Assembly (NCBI RefSeq): GCF_002355215.1 | Contig: NZ_AP014612.1 | Span: 1,302,001 to 1,366,000 of the forward strand | Source: Streptococcus troglodytae | GTDB lineage: Bacteria > Bacillota > Bacilli > Lactobacillales > Streptococcaceae | Length of the DNA: 64,000 nt | Direction: 5' to 3' | Part shown: in pieces, positions 8,618 through 17,562 of the stretch | Numbering within the stretch: the stretch's first letter is position 1 | Layout: every line of letters starts with the position of its first letter | Notes under the pieces: model-generated | Seen by the model: the letters and a program-made list of their open reading frames with translations, nothing else | Told to the model about the DNA's origin: nothing | Database searches by the model: none | Position numbers and translations under genes: made by a program

Positions 8618-9832
8618 TTACAACAACCCCTCAATCAGCTCATCCACTTCGTCGTTCTCTGCTTCCGGTGTAATTTCTGTAATCATAATGCCTGCCACAG
8701 CACGTTCTACCAGGTTTTCGACATCCATACGTGCCTCATATTGCTCGGCATTTTTGATTTTAGGATTGGTTTTAGGCCGATCCGGTGCAAAAATAGTGCA
8801 ACAATCTTCAAAGGGTTGAATCGAAATAGCAAAAGTATCAATTTTCTCAGCAATATCAATAATTTCCAATTTATCCATGGTGATCACAGGTCTAATAACA
8901 GGTGTTGTCGTAACAGCATTGATAGCTTGCATGGACTCTAATGTCTGACTGGCAACCTGTCCCAGACTCTCACCATTGATAATGACTAAACCACTGCGCT
9001 TTTCTCGAATTCGATCGGTAATTCGCATCATGAAACGCCGAGTTAAGGTCATCAGGTAGGCTTCAGGAGCTTTTGCCTTAATTTCTTCCTGAATTTCTGT
9101 AAAAGGCACTTCAATAAATTGAATACTGCCGCCAAATTTAGTCAATTTACGTGTCAAATCCTGTGCTTTTTTCAGAGCACCGGGACTAGTATAAGGCGGA
9201 CTGGCAAAATGGACCGCTTCAATATTAACGCCTCTTTTTAGAGCAAGATAGCCCGCCACTGGTGAATCAATTCCTCCTGACAGCATCAGCATACCTTTAC
9301 CAGCTGTCCCAACCGGCAAACCACCCGCTCCTTTAATATTTTCATAAGAAAGATAAGCTGCTTCCTCACGAATCTCTACTTTCAAATTGACATCTGGATG
9401 CTTCATCTGCGCTTTGATATCAGGCAGAACAGCAAAAACTGCACTGCCTAAAACCTGATTAAGTTCACGACTGTCTAATTCAAACTGATGATCACTTCTT
9501 TTGCTTGAAATTTTAAAAGTCAGACCTTCATGATAAAGTTCCATCATAATTGCTTGAACAGCCTTTTCTAAAGCAGGGACGTTTTTTTCAATCTTATAGG
9601 AAGGAGAGAAGGCTTGAATCCCAAAAATTTGTTTGAGGGATTCTGCTACAAGAACATAGTTTGCTCCATTAAGATAGATATGGGCACGATCGCGATCCGC
9701 ACGAATACTGACTTGGGGATAAATGGACAAAACATGTTTCATATTGCGCTTCAATTGGTTGATAAAGCGCATGCGATTTTTACCTTTCGTTGACAATTCG
9801 CCATAACGCACCATAATTTCTGAATACTGCAT
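8618..9832 (-). CDS. thiI: tRNA 4-thiouridine synthase ThiI
   Basis: 404 aa from the ATG at 9832; a longer start at 9883 has little support. The N-terminal ferredoxin-like and THUMP domains (to about residue 165) are followed by the PP-loop ATP-pyrophosphatase motif SGGIDSP near residue 185. A Cys pair in EDCCTIFAP lies near the C-terminus. There is no rhodanese domain, as is usual in Firmicutes, where the partner desulfurase passes sulfur directly. That partner is the upstream gene of the same unit. Confidence 0.94.
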   Translation of the reverse strand: MQYSEIMVRYGELSTKGKNRMRFINQLKRNMKHVLSIYPQVSIRADRDRAHIYLNGANYVLVAESLKQIFGIQAFSPSYKIEKNVPALEKAVQAIMMELYHEGLTFKISSKRSDHQFELDSRELNQVLGSAVFAVLPDIKAQMKHPDVNLKVEIREEAAYLSYENIKGAGGLPVGTAGKGMLMLSGGIDSPVAGYLALKRGVNIEAVHFASPPYTSPGALKKAQDLTRKLTKFGGSIQFIEVPFTEIQEEIKAKAPEAYLMTLTRRFMMRITDRIREKRSGLVIINGESLGQVASQTLESMQAINAVTTTPVIRPVITMDKLEIIDIAEKIDTFAISIQPFEDCCTIFAPDRPKTNPKIKNAEQYEARMDVENLVERAVAGIMITEITPEAENDEVDELIEGLL

Positions 9833-9946
9833 AATTAAAATATAAGAGCCATTAATAACTAGAACAGAGAAAATTGAAGGCATTTATCTAACTGATAAAG
9901 TCTTCATCTTTTTTCTAAATTTCTCAGATTTTATGACCTTCCTTTC

Positions 9947-11089
9947 TTACCTTACTTTTTTTGTTTTTTCATAAATTTGTTTGAAAATGGTTAAAAATTG
10001 CTCCACCTGACTCATGTCATTATCCTCATCAAGACTAATACGGACAGCTGTCTGTGCAAGCCTGCTGGGAATCCCCATTGAAATGAGGGTTCCTGCAGGT
10101 TTACCAGCCTTGGAGGAACAAGATGATGTCGTTGAAATGTAAATATCATGTTCTTCAAAGGCGTGAACCAATACCTCACCACGCACTCCCTTGATACCAA
10201 AAGTCAGAATATTAGGAGCAAAATGCGCCAATTCTGAAAAAAGAATGGCATCATCATAATGCGACAAGCTGTCAAAAAGAACTTTTTTCATAGCTGAAAG
10301 CTTCTTCTGTCCTATTTTGGCTTTATCAAGAACGATTCTCAAGGCTTTGGCCGTTGCCGCAATCCCCGCAACATTTTCAGTGGTGCTTCGAAAGCCCAAT
10401 TCTTGACCGCCACCGTTCAAAAGAGGAGAGATCTTCTTCCCAATTTTCTTATAAATAAAGCCAACGCCACGAACAGAATGAAATTTATGACCAGAAAAAG
10501 TCGCAAAATCCACACGATCAGTCAAGTAAGCGTCCGTTGCTATCTTGCCAATTGCCTGCACAGCATCTACATGAAAAGAAATACTAGCCTTATCAGCTAA
10601 AAGCTTTGAAATTGCTTTAATCGGTTGAACAGAACCAATCTCATTATTAACGGCCATGATAGAAACTAAAATAGTATCAGGCCGCAATAATTCTTCTAAG
10701 ACATCAACTTTGACAAATCCCTTTTTATCAACAGGGGCAAAATCAACCTCAAAGCCCTGAGTTTGCAACCATTTAGCAGATTCTTTCACTGCTGGATGTT
10801 CAATGTCAGATACAATAATATGTTTACCGTAGCGCTGCTTTTCAAAGGCCAGACCTTTAATGACCCAGTTATCTCCTTCTGTACCGCCTGAAGTAAAGAA
10901 GACTTCATCTGTCCTTTTTCCTAAAAGCTCTGCAATCTGCTGCCGAGATGCCTGCAAAATCCTGCTTGACTGACTGCCTAACTGATGCAAGCTGGAAGGA
11001 TTGCCAAAAATTTTAGTTGCCACCTCTTCATAGGTCTTGATTACTTCTGGATAAGGAAGTGTTGTCGCTGAATTATCAAAATAAATCAT
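9947..11089 (-). CDS. Cysteine desulfurase (NifS/IscS-type, ThiI partner)
   Basis: 380 aa PLP enzyme. The N-terminus MIYFDNSATTLPYPEV and the PLP lysine in FSGHKFHSVRGVGF (about residue 200) are typical, and the mobile catalytic Cys lies in STTSSCSSKAGKPAGT. The start is the ATG at 11089 with AGGTGA five bases upstream; a GTG three codons earlier overlaps that site. The position directly upstream of thiI suggests it feeds sulfur to 4-thiouridine synthesis rather than to Fe-S assembly. It is often called iscS or nifZ in related genomes. Confidence 0.92.
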   Translation of the reverse strand: MIYFDNSATTLPYPEVIKTYEEVATKIFGNPSSLHQLGSQSSRILQASRQQIAELLGKRTDEVFFTSGGTEGDNWVIKGLAFEKQRYGKHIIVSDIEHPAVKESAKWLQTQGFEVDFAPVDKKGFVKVDVLEELLRPDTILVSIMAVNNEIGSVQPIKAISKLLADKASISFHVDAVQAIGKIATDAYLTDRVDFATFSGHKFHSVRGVGFIYKKIGKKISPLLNGGGQELGFRSTTENVAGIAATAKALRIVLDKAKIGQKKLSAMKKVLFDSLSHYDDAILFSELAHFAPNILTFGIKGVRGEVLVHAFEEHDIYISTTSSCSSKAGKPAGTLISMGIPSRLAQTAVRISLDEDNDMSQVEQFLTIFKQIYEKTKKVR

Positions 11090-11188
11090 CTTTATCACCT
11101 TTTTAATACAATAGCAACATTATACCATATTTCATAAAACTTCTTTGGAGAATGGCATTATTTTTATGGCTTTTTTAGGGAAAAAGCG

Positions 11189-11194
11189 TATAAT
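11189..11194 (+). promoter_or_regulatory. -10 element of the 11213 gene
   Basis: TATAAT followed by AAAGGAGG at 11201-11208 and an ATG at 11213. No convincing -35. Confidence 0.5.
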
Positions 11195-11212
11195 ATTATC
11201 AAAGGAGGAAAC

Positions 11213-11658
11213 ATGGCAAATAATTATTCTCGTCGTCAACAACCCACTAAAAAACAAAGGGGACAAGTCGAAAACGTCCGACTGAACATATCAAAACAGG
11301 CTTTTCAGCATTGCAAAAAACTGTTGCTATTATCGCTGGTATCTTAGGGATTATTACCGCTTTGATTACTATTAATAACTATCGCAATAGTTCACACAAT
11401 GATAAAAAGGATTCTACATCTAAAACCACTATTATCAAAGAAAAAGAAGTGGATGACTCAAATAGTAACAACAATGCTGGTAATTCTCAAGCCGAAAATG
11501 ACAGCAATAACAATAACAATTCTGCAGAATCAAATCAAAATCAAACTGCAACAACAGCAAATGACAGTAACAGCAATTCGGCTAATCAAAATCAAGACAA
11601 TAGCCAATCACAGGCAAATAATCAGCAAAATCAAAACAATGCTAATGCTGGTCAATAA
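11213..11658 (+). pseudogene. Membrane-anchored Asn/Gln-rich protein (DUF6556-like), frameshifted
   Basis: The ATG at 11213 has an ideal AAAGGAGG five bases upstream and reads MANNYSRRQQPTKKQRG. It then leaves frame at GGGGAC (about 11259-11264). Adding one G restores GTSRKRPTEHIKTGFSALQK and the second frame, which runs to the stop at 11658. The repaired protein is about 149 aa: a basic N-terminus, one membrane segment (VAIIAGILGIITALITI) and a C-terminal tail of Asn, Gln and Ser. It resembles streptococcal DUF6556 proteins; the function is unknown. The second frame could start alone at a TTG (11311), but it has no ribosome site. The change may be real, phase-variable or an error. Confidence 0.75.
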
Positions 11659-11662
11659 TTTT

Positions 11663-11699
11663 AAAAAGGTTGAGACAAAAGTGTCCTAACCTTTTTATT
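11663..11699 (+). terminator. Terminator after the 11213 gene
   Basis: AAAAAGGTT pairs with AACCTTTTT around an inner GACA/TGTC, ending in a T run. It lies four bases after the stop at 11658. Confidence 0.85.
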
Positions 11700-11766
11700 G
11701 TATAGTGTTAGCTTAGCGCAGTGGTTGATGGAATTATCACCCCTTATTTTTCAAACTCAACACCTA

Positions 11767-11793
11767 CCTAAACAATCCATTGGACTGTTTAGG
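11767..11793. other. Hairpin in the 11700-11960 intergenic stretch
   Basis: CCTAAACA pairs with TGTTTAGG, with an inner TCC/GGA. No coding frame is visible between 11700 and the folC promoter. The stretch may be a remnant or a dispersed intergenic repeat. Confidence 0.4.
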
Positions 11794-11964
11794 TATCTCT
11801 TGCTCTGTAAGTTATCGAGGTAATAATTTGGGAAACTGTTGGAACTTACTTAATCCACTTGGCAGAAAACAAAATGACAACCTCGAATCGCCAATTCATT
11901 CCGATTGACTGACTTTGCCTCACTATCTTTTTAAATTTTCTTTTCTGAATACTTTCAGATATGC

Positions 11965-11970
11965 TATAAT
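11965..11970 (+). promoter_or_regulatory. folC promoter (-10)
   Basis: Extended -10 TGCTATAAT, 30 bases before the folC ATG. The -35 is weak (TTTCTG at a 17-base distance). Confidence 0.6.
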
Positions 11971-11999
11971 GATGACACTATTGTATCAAGGGACAAACA

Positions 12000-13256
12000 A
12001 TGAATAAAACAGAAATGCTCAATTGGATTCATTCTTTCAAAGCTAGAGGACGACAAGCTGATTTAAGACGTATGCATTGGATGCTGGAAAAATTGGACAA
12101 GCCACAAACTAAATTTCCTGCTATTCACATTGTTGGCACCAATGGTAAAGGATCTACATGTAGCTATTTACAACATATTCTGACAGCATCAGGTTACAAG
12201 ACAGGAACTTTTACTTCTCCTTATATTACTCGCTTTAACGAACGTATTGCCATTGACGGTCAGGAAATTTCTGTTCAGGACTTAAATAAGGTCGTTTCGC
12301 TTGTCAAACCCATTGTTGAATCGGTAACCATTGAAACCCAATATGAAAAGGTTACTGAATTTGAACTCGTCACACTTCTTATGTTTACCTATTTTGCCCA
12401 AATCAATCCTGTAGACATTGCCATCATTGAAGCAGGAATCGGCGGACTTAAGGACTCAACAAACGTTTTCAAGGCACTGGCGGTTGTCTGTCCTTCAATA
12501 AGTTTTGATCACCAAGAAAAACTGGGCAATAGTTTAGCACAAATCGCCCAGCAAAAGGTAGGAGTCTTAGATGAAAAGGTCCCCTTTATTTTTGGTCAAA
12601 TGACTTCTGCAGTTAAACAAGTGTTTTATAAACAACCCCAATTATTAGGCTGCCCAACTTTTGAATGCAATAAAGACTTTTCTTTTAAAGAAAATGGCAA
12701 AGCTTTTGACTTTACTTATCAAAACTTTTTGATATCAGCTATTCAACTAAAAATGCTAGGCCGACATCAAAAAGCTAATGCCAGTCTTGCCATTATGACG
12801 AGTTTAATTCTAGCTAAGGTATTCCCAAATATTAACTCCAAAACAATAAGGACTGGTCTTCAATCCACCATCTGGCCCGGACGCTGTGAATTATTACAAG
12901 CTAATTTGCTACTTGATGGCGCCCACAATGTAGATGCTATTACAAAGCTCATCCAAATGCTAAAAGACAACTTTAGAGATAAAACCATTCATATTCTCTT
13001 TGCCGGGCTCAAACGTAAACCAATCGAAAAAATGTTGGCACAATTAGCCGAATTTGATCTTAGTGTTACGAGCTTTGATTTTTTTGAAGCCCTGCCTTTA
13101 GAAAATTACCCACTTAGCTATCCAAGAGTTGACAATTGGAAAAATTGGATAACTCAGGCAATAGCCCATTCAGATCATCTTTATGTTGTAACAGGATCTT
13201 TCTACTTCATTTCCCAAGTTCGTAATCACCTTATCGAAAAGACAAGACTCCAATGA
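12000..13256 (+). CDS. folC: Folylpolyglutamate / dihydrofolate synthase
   Basis: 418 aa Mur-ligase-family enzyme that adds glutamate to folates (and possibly to dihydropteroate). The P-loop HIVGTNGKGSTCSYLQHILT is near residues 44-62, followed by FTSPYITRFNERI and the Mg-binding region AIIEAGIGGLKDSTN. The C-terminal domain contains LLDGAHNVDAITKL. The ATG at 12000 follows AAGGGA. It is a single gene with its own promoter, convergent with the glutathione reductase gene. Confidence 0.94.
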   Translation: MNKTEMLNWIHSFKARGRQADLRRMHWMLEKLDKPQTKFPAIHIVGTNGKGSTCSYLQHILTASGYKTGTFTSPYITRFNERIAIDGQEISVQDLNKVVSLVKPIVESVTIETQYEKVTEFELVTLLMFTYFAQINPVDIAIIEAGIGGLKDSTNVFKALAVVCPSISFDHQEKLGNSLAQIAQQKVGVLDEKVPFIFGQMTSAVKQVFYKQPQLLGCPTFECNKDFSFKENGKAFDFTYQNFLISAIQLKMLGRHQKANASLAIMTSLILAKVFPNINSKTIRTGLQSTIWPGRCELLQANLLLDGAHNVDAITKLIQMLKDNFRDKTIHILFAGLKRKPIEKMLAQLAEFDLSVTSFDFFEALPLENYPLSYPRVDNWKNWITQAIAHSDHLYVVTGSFYFISQVRNHLIEKTRLQ

Positions 13257-13266
13257 ACCTTGTCTT
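13239..13266. terminator. Hairpin between convergent folC and gor
   Basis: AAGACAAG pairs with CTTGTCTT around the folC stop codon. It is the only strong stem in the 17-base gap and could act in both directions; the T runs are poor. Confidence 0.5.
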
Positions 13267-13273
13267 ATATATA

Positions 13274-14626
13274 TCAGCGCATAGTGACAAACTCTTCTGA
13301 GCCTGTTGGGTGAATGGCAACGGTATTGTCAAAATCAGCCTTAGTTGCTCCCATTTTGATAGCAACCGCAAAACCTTGAATCATCTCATCAACACCATAA
13401 CCAATACCATGTAGACCAACAATCTTTTCATCCTCACCTACTGTTACCAACTTCATTTTGCAGACTTGACGGTGACTGGTTACTGCCGTATACATTGAAG
13501 TAAAAGTTGAACGATAAATGGTGACATTTTCTTCACCATACTGATCTAAAGCTGCCTCTTCAGATAGACCGATTGAACCAATAACTGGATGGCTGAAAAT
13601 AACGGTAGCAACATCCTTATAATCCATCTTAGCCTCAGGCTTATGGTTAAAGAGACGTTCAGACAGTTGACGACCAGCCTTTACAGCAACTGGTGTTAAT
13701 TCCAATTTCCCATTGACATCTCCAAGAGCATAAAGACCTTCAACATTAGTATTTTCAAATGCATCAGTCGCAATAAAACCTTTACTATCTAGAGCGACAC
13801 CAGTCACTTCCAGATTAAAGCCTTTTGTATTGGCAGCACGGCCAATTGCCCAAATCAAGGTATCAACAGTATACTCTTCACCATTTTCTAAAATAAGTGT
13901 TAAACTATCATCAGTATTTTTAATCACTTCTTTAGGGACTGAAAAAGTATGAAGCTGAGGGCCATCTTTTTTCATTTCGTCCACAAGTGTGCCAACAATT
14001 TCCTTATCAAATTTGCGAAGGGGACGATCCCGACGGACAAAAAGATGGGTCTCACTGCCAAGAGCATGCAGAACACCTGAAATTTCCACAGCAATATAAC
14101 CAGCACCAACAACTGCTGTTCGTTTAGGAACGGCATCTAATTCAAAGAAGCCATCTGAAGTAATACCATACTCACTACCAGGAATATCCGGCAGTAAGGC
14201 ATGACCACCCGTCGCAATCAAAATATGCGGTGCAGTATAATGTTCCCCAGCCACTTCTACTGTATGAGCATCTACAAAAGTAGCATAGCCATAAACACGT
14301 TCAACACCATTGCTATCAAAACCACGTTCATAAGAATCATGGATACGATCAATATAAGCCTGACGATTTTGCTTCAAGACATCGAAATGAAAGGTCTGAG
14401 TTGTGACATCAAAACCATAGTCAGCTGCATAATTGTTAATAGTTTCTGCTACCTGAGATCCATACCACATGACTTTCTTAGGGACACAGCCAACATTAAC
14501 ACAGGTTCCACCGACTTCCTTGCCTTCAAATAGAATCACCTTAGCACCATGCATAGCCGCACGGTTAGCAGAGGCAATCCCGCCTGAACCACCACCAATA
14601 ACGATATAATCATATTGTTTAGTCAT
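13274..14626 (-). CDS. gor: Glutathione reductase
   Basis: 450 aa from the ATG at 14626. N-terminal FAD motif [14 protein letters not shown], redox-active disulfide [13 protein letters not shown] (Cys42 and Cys47), an NAD(P) motif [15 protein letters not shown], and the C-terminal [12 protein letters not shown] carrying the catalytic His-Glu pair. The arginines of [12 protein letters not shown] after the second Rossmann strand fit NADPH preference. It regenerates glutathione in the cytosol for oxidative stress defence. A longer in-frame start at 14689 is unlikely. Confidence 0.95.
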   Translation of the reverse strand: MTKQYDYIVIGGGSGGIASANRAAMHGAKVILFEGKEVGGTCVNVGCVPKKVMWYGSQVAETINNYAADYGFDVTTQTFHFDVLKQNRQAYIDRIHDSYERGFDSNGVERVYGYATFVDAHTVEVAGEHYTAPHILIATGGHALLPDIPGSEYGITSDGFFELDAVPKRTAVVGAGYIAVEISGVLHALGSETHLFVRRDRPLRKFDKEIVGTLVDEMKKDGPQLHTFSVPKEVIKNTDDSLTLILENGEEYTVDTLIWAIGRAANTKGFNLEVTGVALDSKGFIATDAFENTNVEGLYALGDVNGKLELTPVAVKAGRQLSERLFNHKPEAKMDYKDVATVIFSHPVIGSIGLSEEAALDQYGEENVTIYRSTFTSMYTAVTSHRQVCKMKLVTVGEDEKIVGLHGIGYGVDEMIQGFAVAIKMGATKADFDNTVAIHPTGSEEFVTMR

Positions 14627-14703
14627 AAAAATAAAGACTCCTTGTATTAAACATAAATTTACTTTATCACAAAACATCTGGACTGACAATTTTTTAATCT
14701 GAA

Positions 14704-14760
14704 AGAAAAACAGAGCAAGCTAACCTATTGCTCAGCAAGAAGGTAAGCCTGTTCTGTTTT
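14704..14760 (-). terminator. Terminator of the aldo/keto reductase gene
   Basis: On the minus strand a long imperfect stem begins AAAACAGA and ends TCTGTTTTTC, with paired CTTACC/GGTTAG inside. It starts two bases after the stop codon. Confidence 0.75.
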
Positions 14761-14761
14761 C

Positions 14762-15604
14762 TTAAAAGGCAGTTTCATCAGGATTGCCCTGTGATTTGAC
14801 ATTTTCAATTTTATCAAGCTTTAAGATATCGTCTTCAGTCAAATCAAAATCAAAAATAGCAAGATTCGATAGGATATTCTTAGGTGTTGCTGATTTAGGC
14901 AGAGGTAAGAATCCCTTTTGCAATGACCAACGTAAAGCAATTTGCGCTACTGTTTTATTATACTTATTTGCTAAATCTTGAGCCGTTTGATTATCGAAAA
15001 TACTTCCTGTACCTAGAGGACTGTAAGCTTCCAAGAGCATCTCATTTTGTCTGCAGAAAGCAACCAGATTCTCCTGTGAACAACCGGGAGCCAACAGAAC
15101 CTGATTGACCATTGGCTTGACAGTAGCCACTTCAAGCAAGGGCTCCAAATGATGAATCATAAAATTAGAGACACCGATAGCACGGACTTTCCCTGCCTGA
15201 TATAAATCTTCCATTGCCCGCCAAACGTCAGCGTTTCTTGTCTTCCATGCATCATTTTCACGCAAGGCTATAGGATTAGGCCAATGAATAAGCAACAAAT
15301 CCAGATAATTAAGTTTTAACTTAGCGAGAGATTCTTCAACAGATTGTTTTGCCTCATCGTAGCTATGCTTATCATTCCAAATTTTAGTTGTTATAAAAAG
15401 CTCTTTTCTCTTTATAGGACTATCAGCAATGGCACGACCGACACTCATTTCATTGCCATAATACTGCGCTGTATCAATATGTCTATAGCCAACCTCAAGA
15501 GCATAACTAATGCTTTTATAAGCTTCATCCCCATCAGCCAATTTCCAAGTTCCAAAACCAATTTTAGGAATATGAACGCCGTTTATTAAAGTGTACGCTT
15601 CCAT
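14762..15604 (-). CDS. Aldo/keto reductase
   Basis: 280 aa NADPH-dependent carbonyl reductase of the AKR5/2,5-diketogluconate reductase type. The catalytic tetrad is visible: Asp and Tyr in YRHIDTAQYYGNE, Lys in LFITTKIWN and His in LLLIHWPNP. The C-terminal cofactor signature is near LPLPKSATPKNI. AGGAGG precedes the ATG by six bases. It has its own terminator and stands alone; the physiological substrate is unknown. Confidence 0.93.
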   Translation of the reverse strand: MEAYTLINGVHIPKIGFGTWKLADGDEAYKSISYALEVGYRHIDTAQYYGNEMSVGRAIADSPIKRKELFITTKIWNDKHSYDEAKQSVEESLAKLKLNYLDLLLIHWPNPIALRENDAWKTRNADVWRAMEDLYQAGKVRAIGVSNFMIHHLEPLLEVATVKPMVNQVLLAPGCSQENLVAFCRQNEMLLEAYSPLGTGSIFDNQTAQDLANKYNKTVAQIALRWSLQKGFLPLPKSATPKNILSNLAIFDFDLTEDDILKLDKIENVKSQGNPDETAF

Positions 15605-15722
15605 TTTGATACCTCCTCTAAGATTACTCTTACGACTTTCATTATAGAAAATCGAATCTTAAAAAGCAAGATATAACTGACAACAATTACTATGCACAAA
15701 CGCACATCTTAGATTTGTTCTC

Positions 15723-17363
15723 TTAGTCAGGATAAATATAAGTTAATCTTCCCCAGTAGGAAGCCGTGGGATCAAACCATCCGCGAAAATTGGAAATATA
15801 TTGTTGATTCTTATAATTAGCTTCTTTCACCTGAATACGGTTATTACTCTCAACGTGGGTGACGTAAGCGACATGGCCATAACCATCATCACTCCAACAA
15901 GCAATAGCACCAACTTTAGGAACAGTTCCTATTTTGAATCCTTTAACAGCTGCAGTACTTGCCCACTGCCCGCCATTGCCAAGCCAATTAGGTATCCAAG
16001 GAGCCAATTCTTTCACTCCCCAAGTACACTGACCAACTGGATAAGTATTTTTTTCATTCATATAGGCTGTTATCCTTACTACAGAAGGCTGATAATGAAC
16101 AATCTGATTGAGCTGCTGATTAGCCAAAACATGTCCGCTAGTCGTGCCATCATTATAATGAACATAAACATGGACATTATAGCTTCCTGTTTGATTGCCA
16201 TGCTTTTGAACATCAGCAGTAATTGTAGCCCTTCCATTTGCTAGCTGTTTAGCTTCATACCAATAAAGATTAGCCTGATTAGCATCAGACCAAACAGCAG
16301 CACTGATTGACTGTATCGCTTTTGAATTAACTGTTTCAGCTACAGTGACATCAAACGTTCCTTTGTTAATATTATAATGATCAATAGTTACCTGAGGATC
16401 TTCATAGTTAATAATGGACGGAACATTAAAATGAGCGCTTCCTAAACCATCCAGTTTCTTGCTTAATTGACTATCGCCATAAATATGAACTTGATAGCTG
16501 CCTAATTCAAAACGATGTGCCTTTAAATAAACAGTTGTTTTAAATATACCATCAGCCACTTTTGTTGCCTGATACCATTTCAAATCATCTTGGCCATTTT
16601 GTTCACTCCACACAGGAATGGCTACTGAACTGATATAAGGGGGAACATTATTAACAACAACATCATAACTAGTATCATTTATTTTATTAATCTGGGTCTT
16701 GACTTTCGGTTTAGGAACATCAACATCTTGAGCACTAATTGGTATCATCTTACCATTTTGCTTAAGGTAAGTATGAACATGGTAAGTTCCATAACCTTTA
16801 TGATTAGCATAGCCAGCCAAAGTATTCCCGTCAGCATCTGCTGTGTACCAATGAAGATCATCTTGACCATTCTCAGCCGACCAAACCGCTGAAAAAAGTT
16901 GATCCGCTGCACTAGGTTTCAGCTTAGAAAATAGTTGAAGGCCGCCTTGTTTTAAGGATAATTGCGGTGCAGATAAGGATAATTTTCGTTTTCCCAAATC
17001 AACCCCGACTCGATTACCATCTGTATAGGTAACATAAGCATGCGTAATATAAGAACCTACCTTACTGCCATGATTCTCAGCATTAAAATGAACTGTCAAT
17101 TGATTGCTGCCATCATTACTGGCATGATACCACTTCAAATCATCCTGTCCATTTTCTTCAGACCAAATCGCAATATCTATCGATTGAATAGTTTTTCCAT
17201 TAGCTGCCTGTACAGCGTTAACATCAAAAGTCCCAGCCTGTTCATCATAATGGCTAATCGTCACCTGAGCATCCTCTGTCTCTGCTGCCGTATAAGAACT
17301 AACAGCTAGCATTCCTAAAATACTACTTGCAAAAAGTGCCACTTTAAGTTTTCTCATTCTCAA
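15723..17363 (-). CDS. Secreted CHAP-domain hydrolase with four Bsp-like repeats
   Basis: 546 aa. Signal peptide at residues 1-28 (KLKVALFASSILGMLAVSSY, then TAA). Four repeats of about 90 residues each carry a WSxxNGQDDLxWY-type core (WSEENGQDDLKWY, WSAENGQDDLHWY, WSEQNGQDDLKWY, WSDANQANLYWY), as in the group B streptococcal Bsp-like family. A C-terminal CHAP domain (about 435-546) has Cys in PVGQCTWG and His in GHVAYVTHV, so amidase or endopeptidase action on peptidoglycan is likely. GGAG is seven bases before a TTG (17363) and 13 before an ATG (17357), so the TTG may be used. It lies next to the wall polysaccharide genes but has its own region. Confidence 0.9.
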   Translation of the reverse strand: MRMRKLKVALFASSILGMLAVSSYTAAETEDAQVTISHYDEQAGTFDVNAVQAANGKTIQSIDIAIWSEENGQDDLKWYHASNDGSNQLTVHFNAENHGSKVGSYITHAYVTYTDGNRVGVDLGKRKLSLSAPQLSLKQGGLQLFSKLKPSAADQLFSAVWSAENGQDDLHWYTADADGNTLAGYANHKGYGTYHVHTYLKQNGKMIPISAQDVDVPKPKVKTQINKINDTSYDVVVNNVPPYISSVAIPVWSEQNGQDDLKWYQATKVADGIFKTTVYLKAHRFELGSYQVHIYGDSQLSKKLDGLGSAHFNVPSIINYEDPQVTIDHYNINKGTFDVTVAETVNSKAIQSISAAVWSDANQANLYWYEAKQLANGRATITADVQKHGNQTGSYNVHVYVHYNDGTTSGHVLANQQLNQIVHYQPSVVRITAYMNEKNTYPVGQCTWGVKELAPWIPNWLGNGGQWASTAAVKGFKIGTVPKVGAIACWSDDGYGHVAYVTHVESNNRIQVKEANYKNQQYISNFRGWFDPTASYWGRLTYIYPD

Positions 17364-17497
17364 TCGAAATCTCCTTTATTCTTTTTTACATCTTATTATT
17401 CGAAAATAGGATGTGAAATTTTGAAAAAGGAACTATCTATTATATATGTTTTTTAGTTTGACTTAAGTAAGACTTTTACAAATTGATCTCAATATAA

Positions 17498-17549
17498 AAT
17501 AGAGCTTGCCAGTGATGCTAAGATGCAATCATTGAACAAACTCTATTGT
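17498..17549 (-). terminator. Terminator at the end of the wall polysaccharide operon
   Basis: On the minus strand AATAGAGTTTG pairs with CAAGCTCTATT (one mismatch) around an inner TGATTGC/GCATCA stem, followed by TTATATT. It starts 13 bases after the last gene's stop. Confidence 0.7.
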
Positions 17550-17562
17550 TGTAAAATAATAG

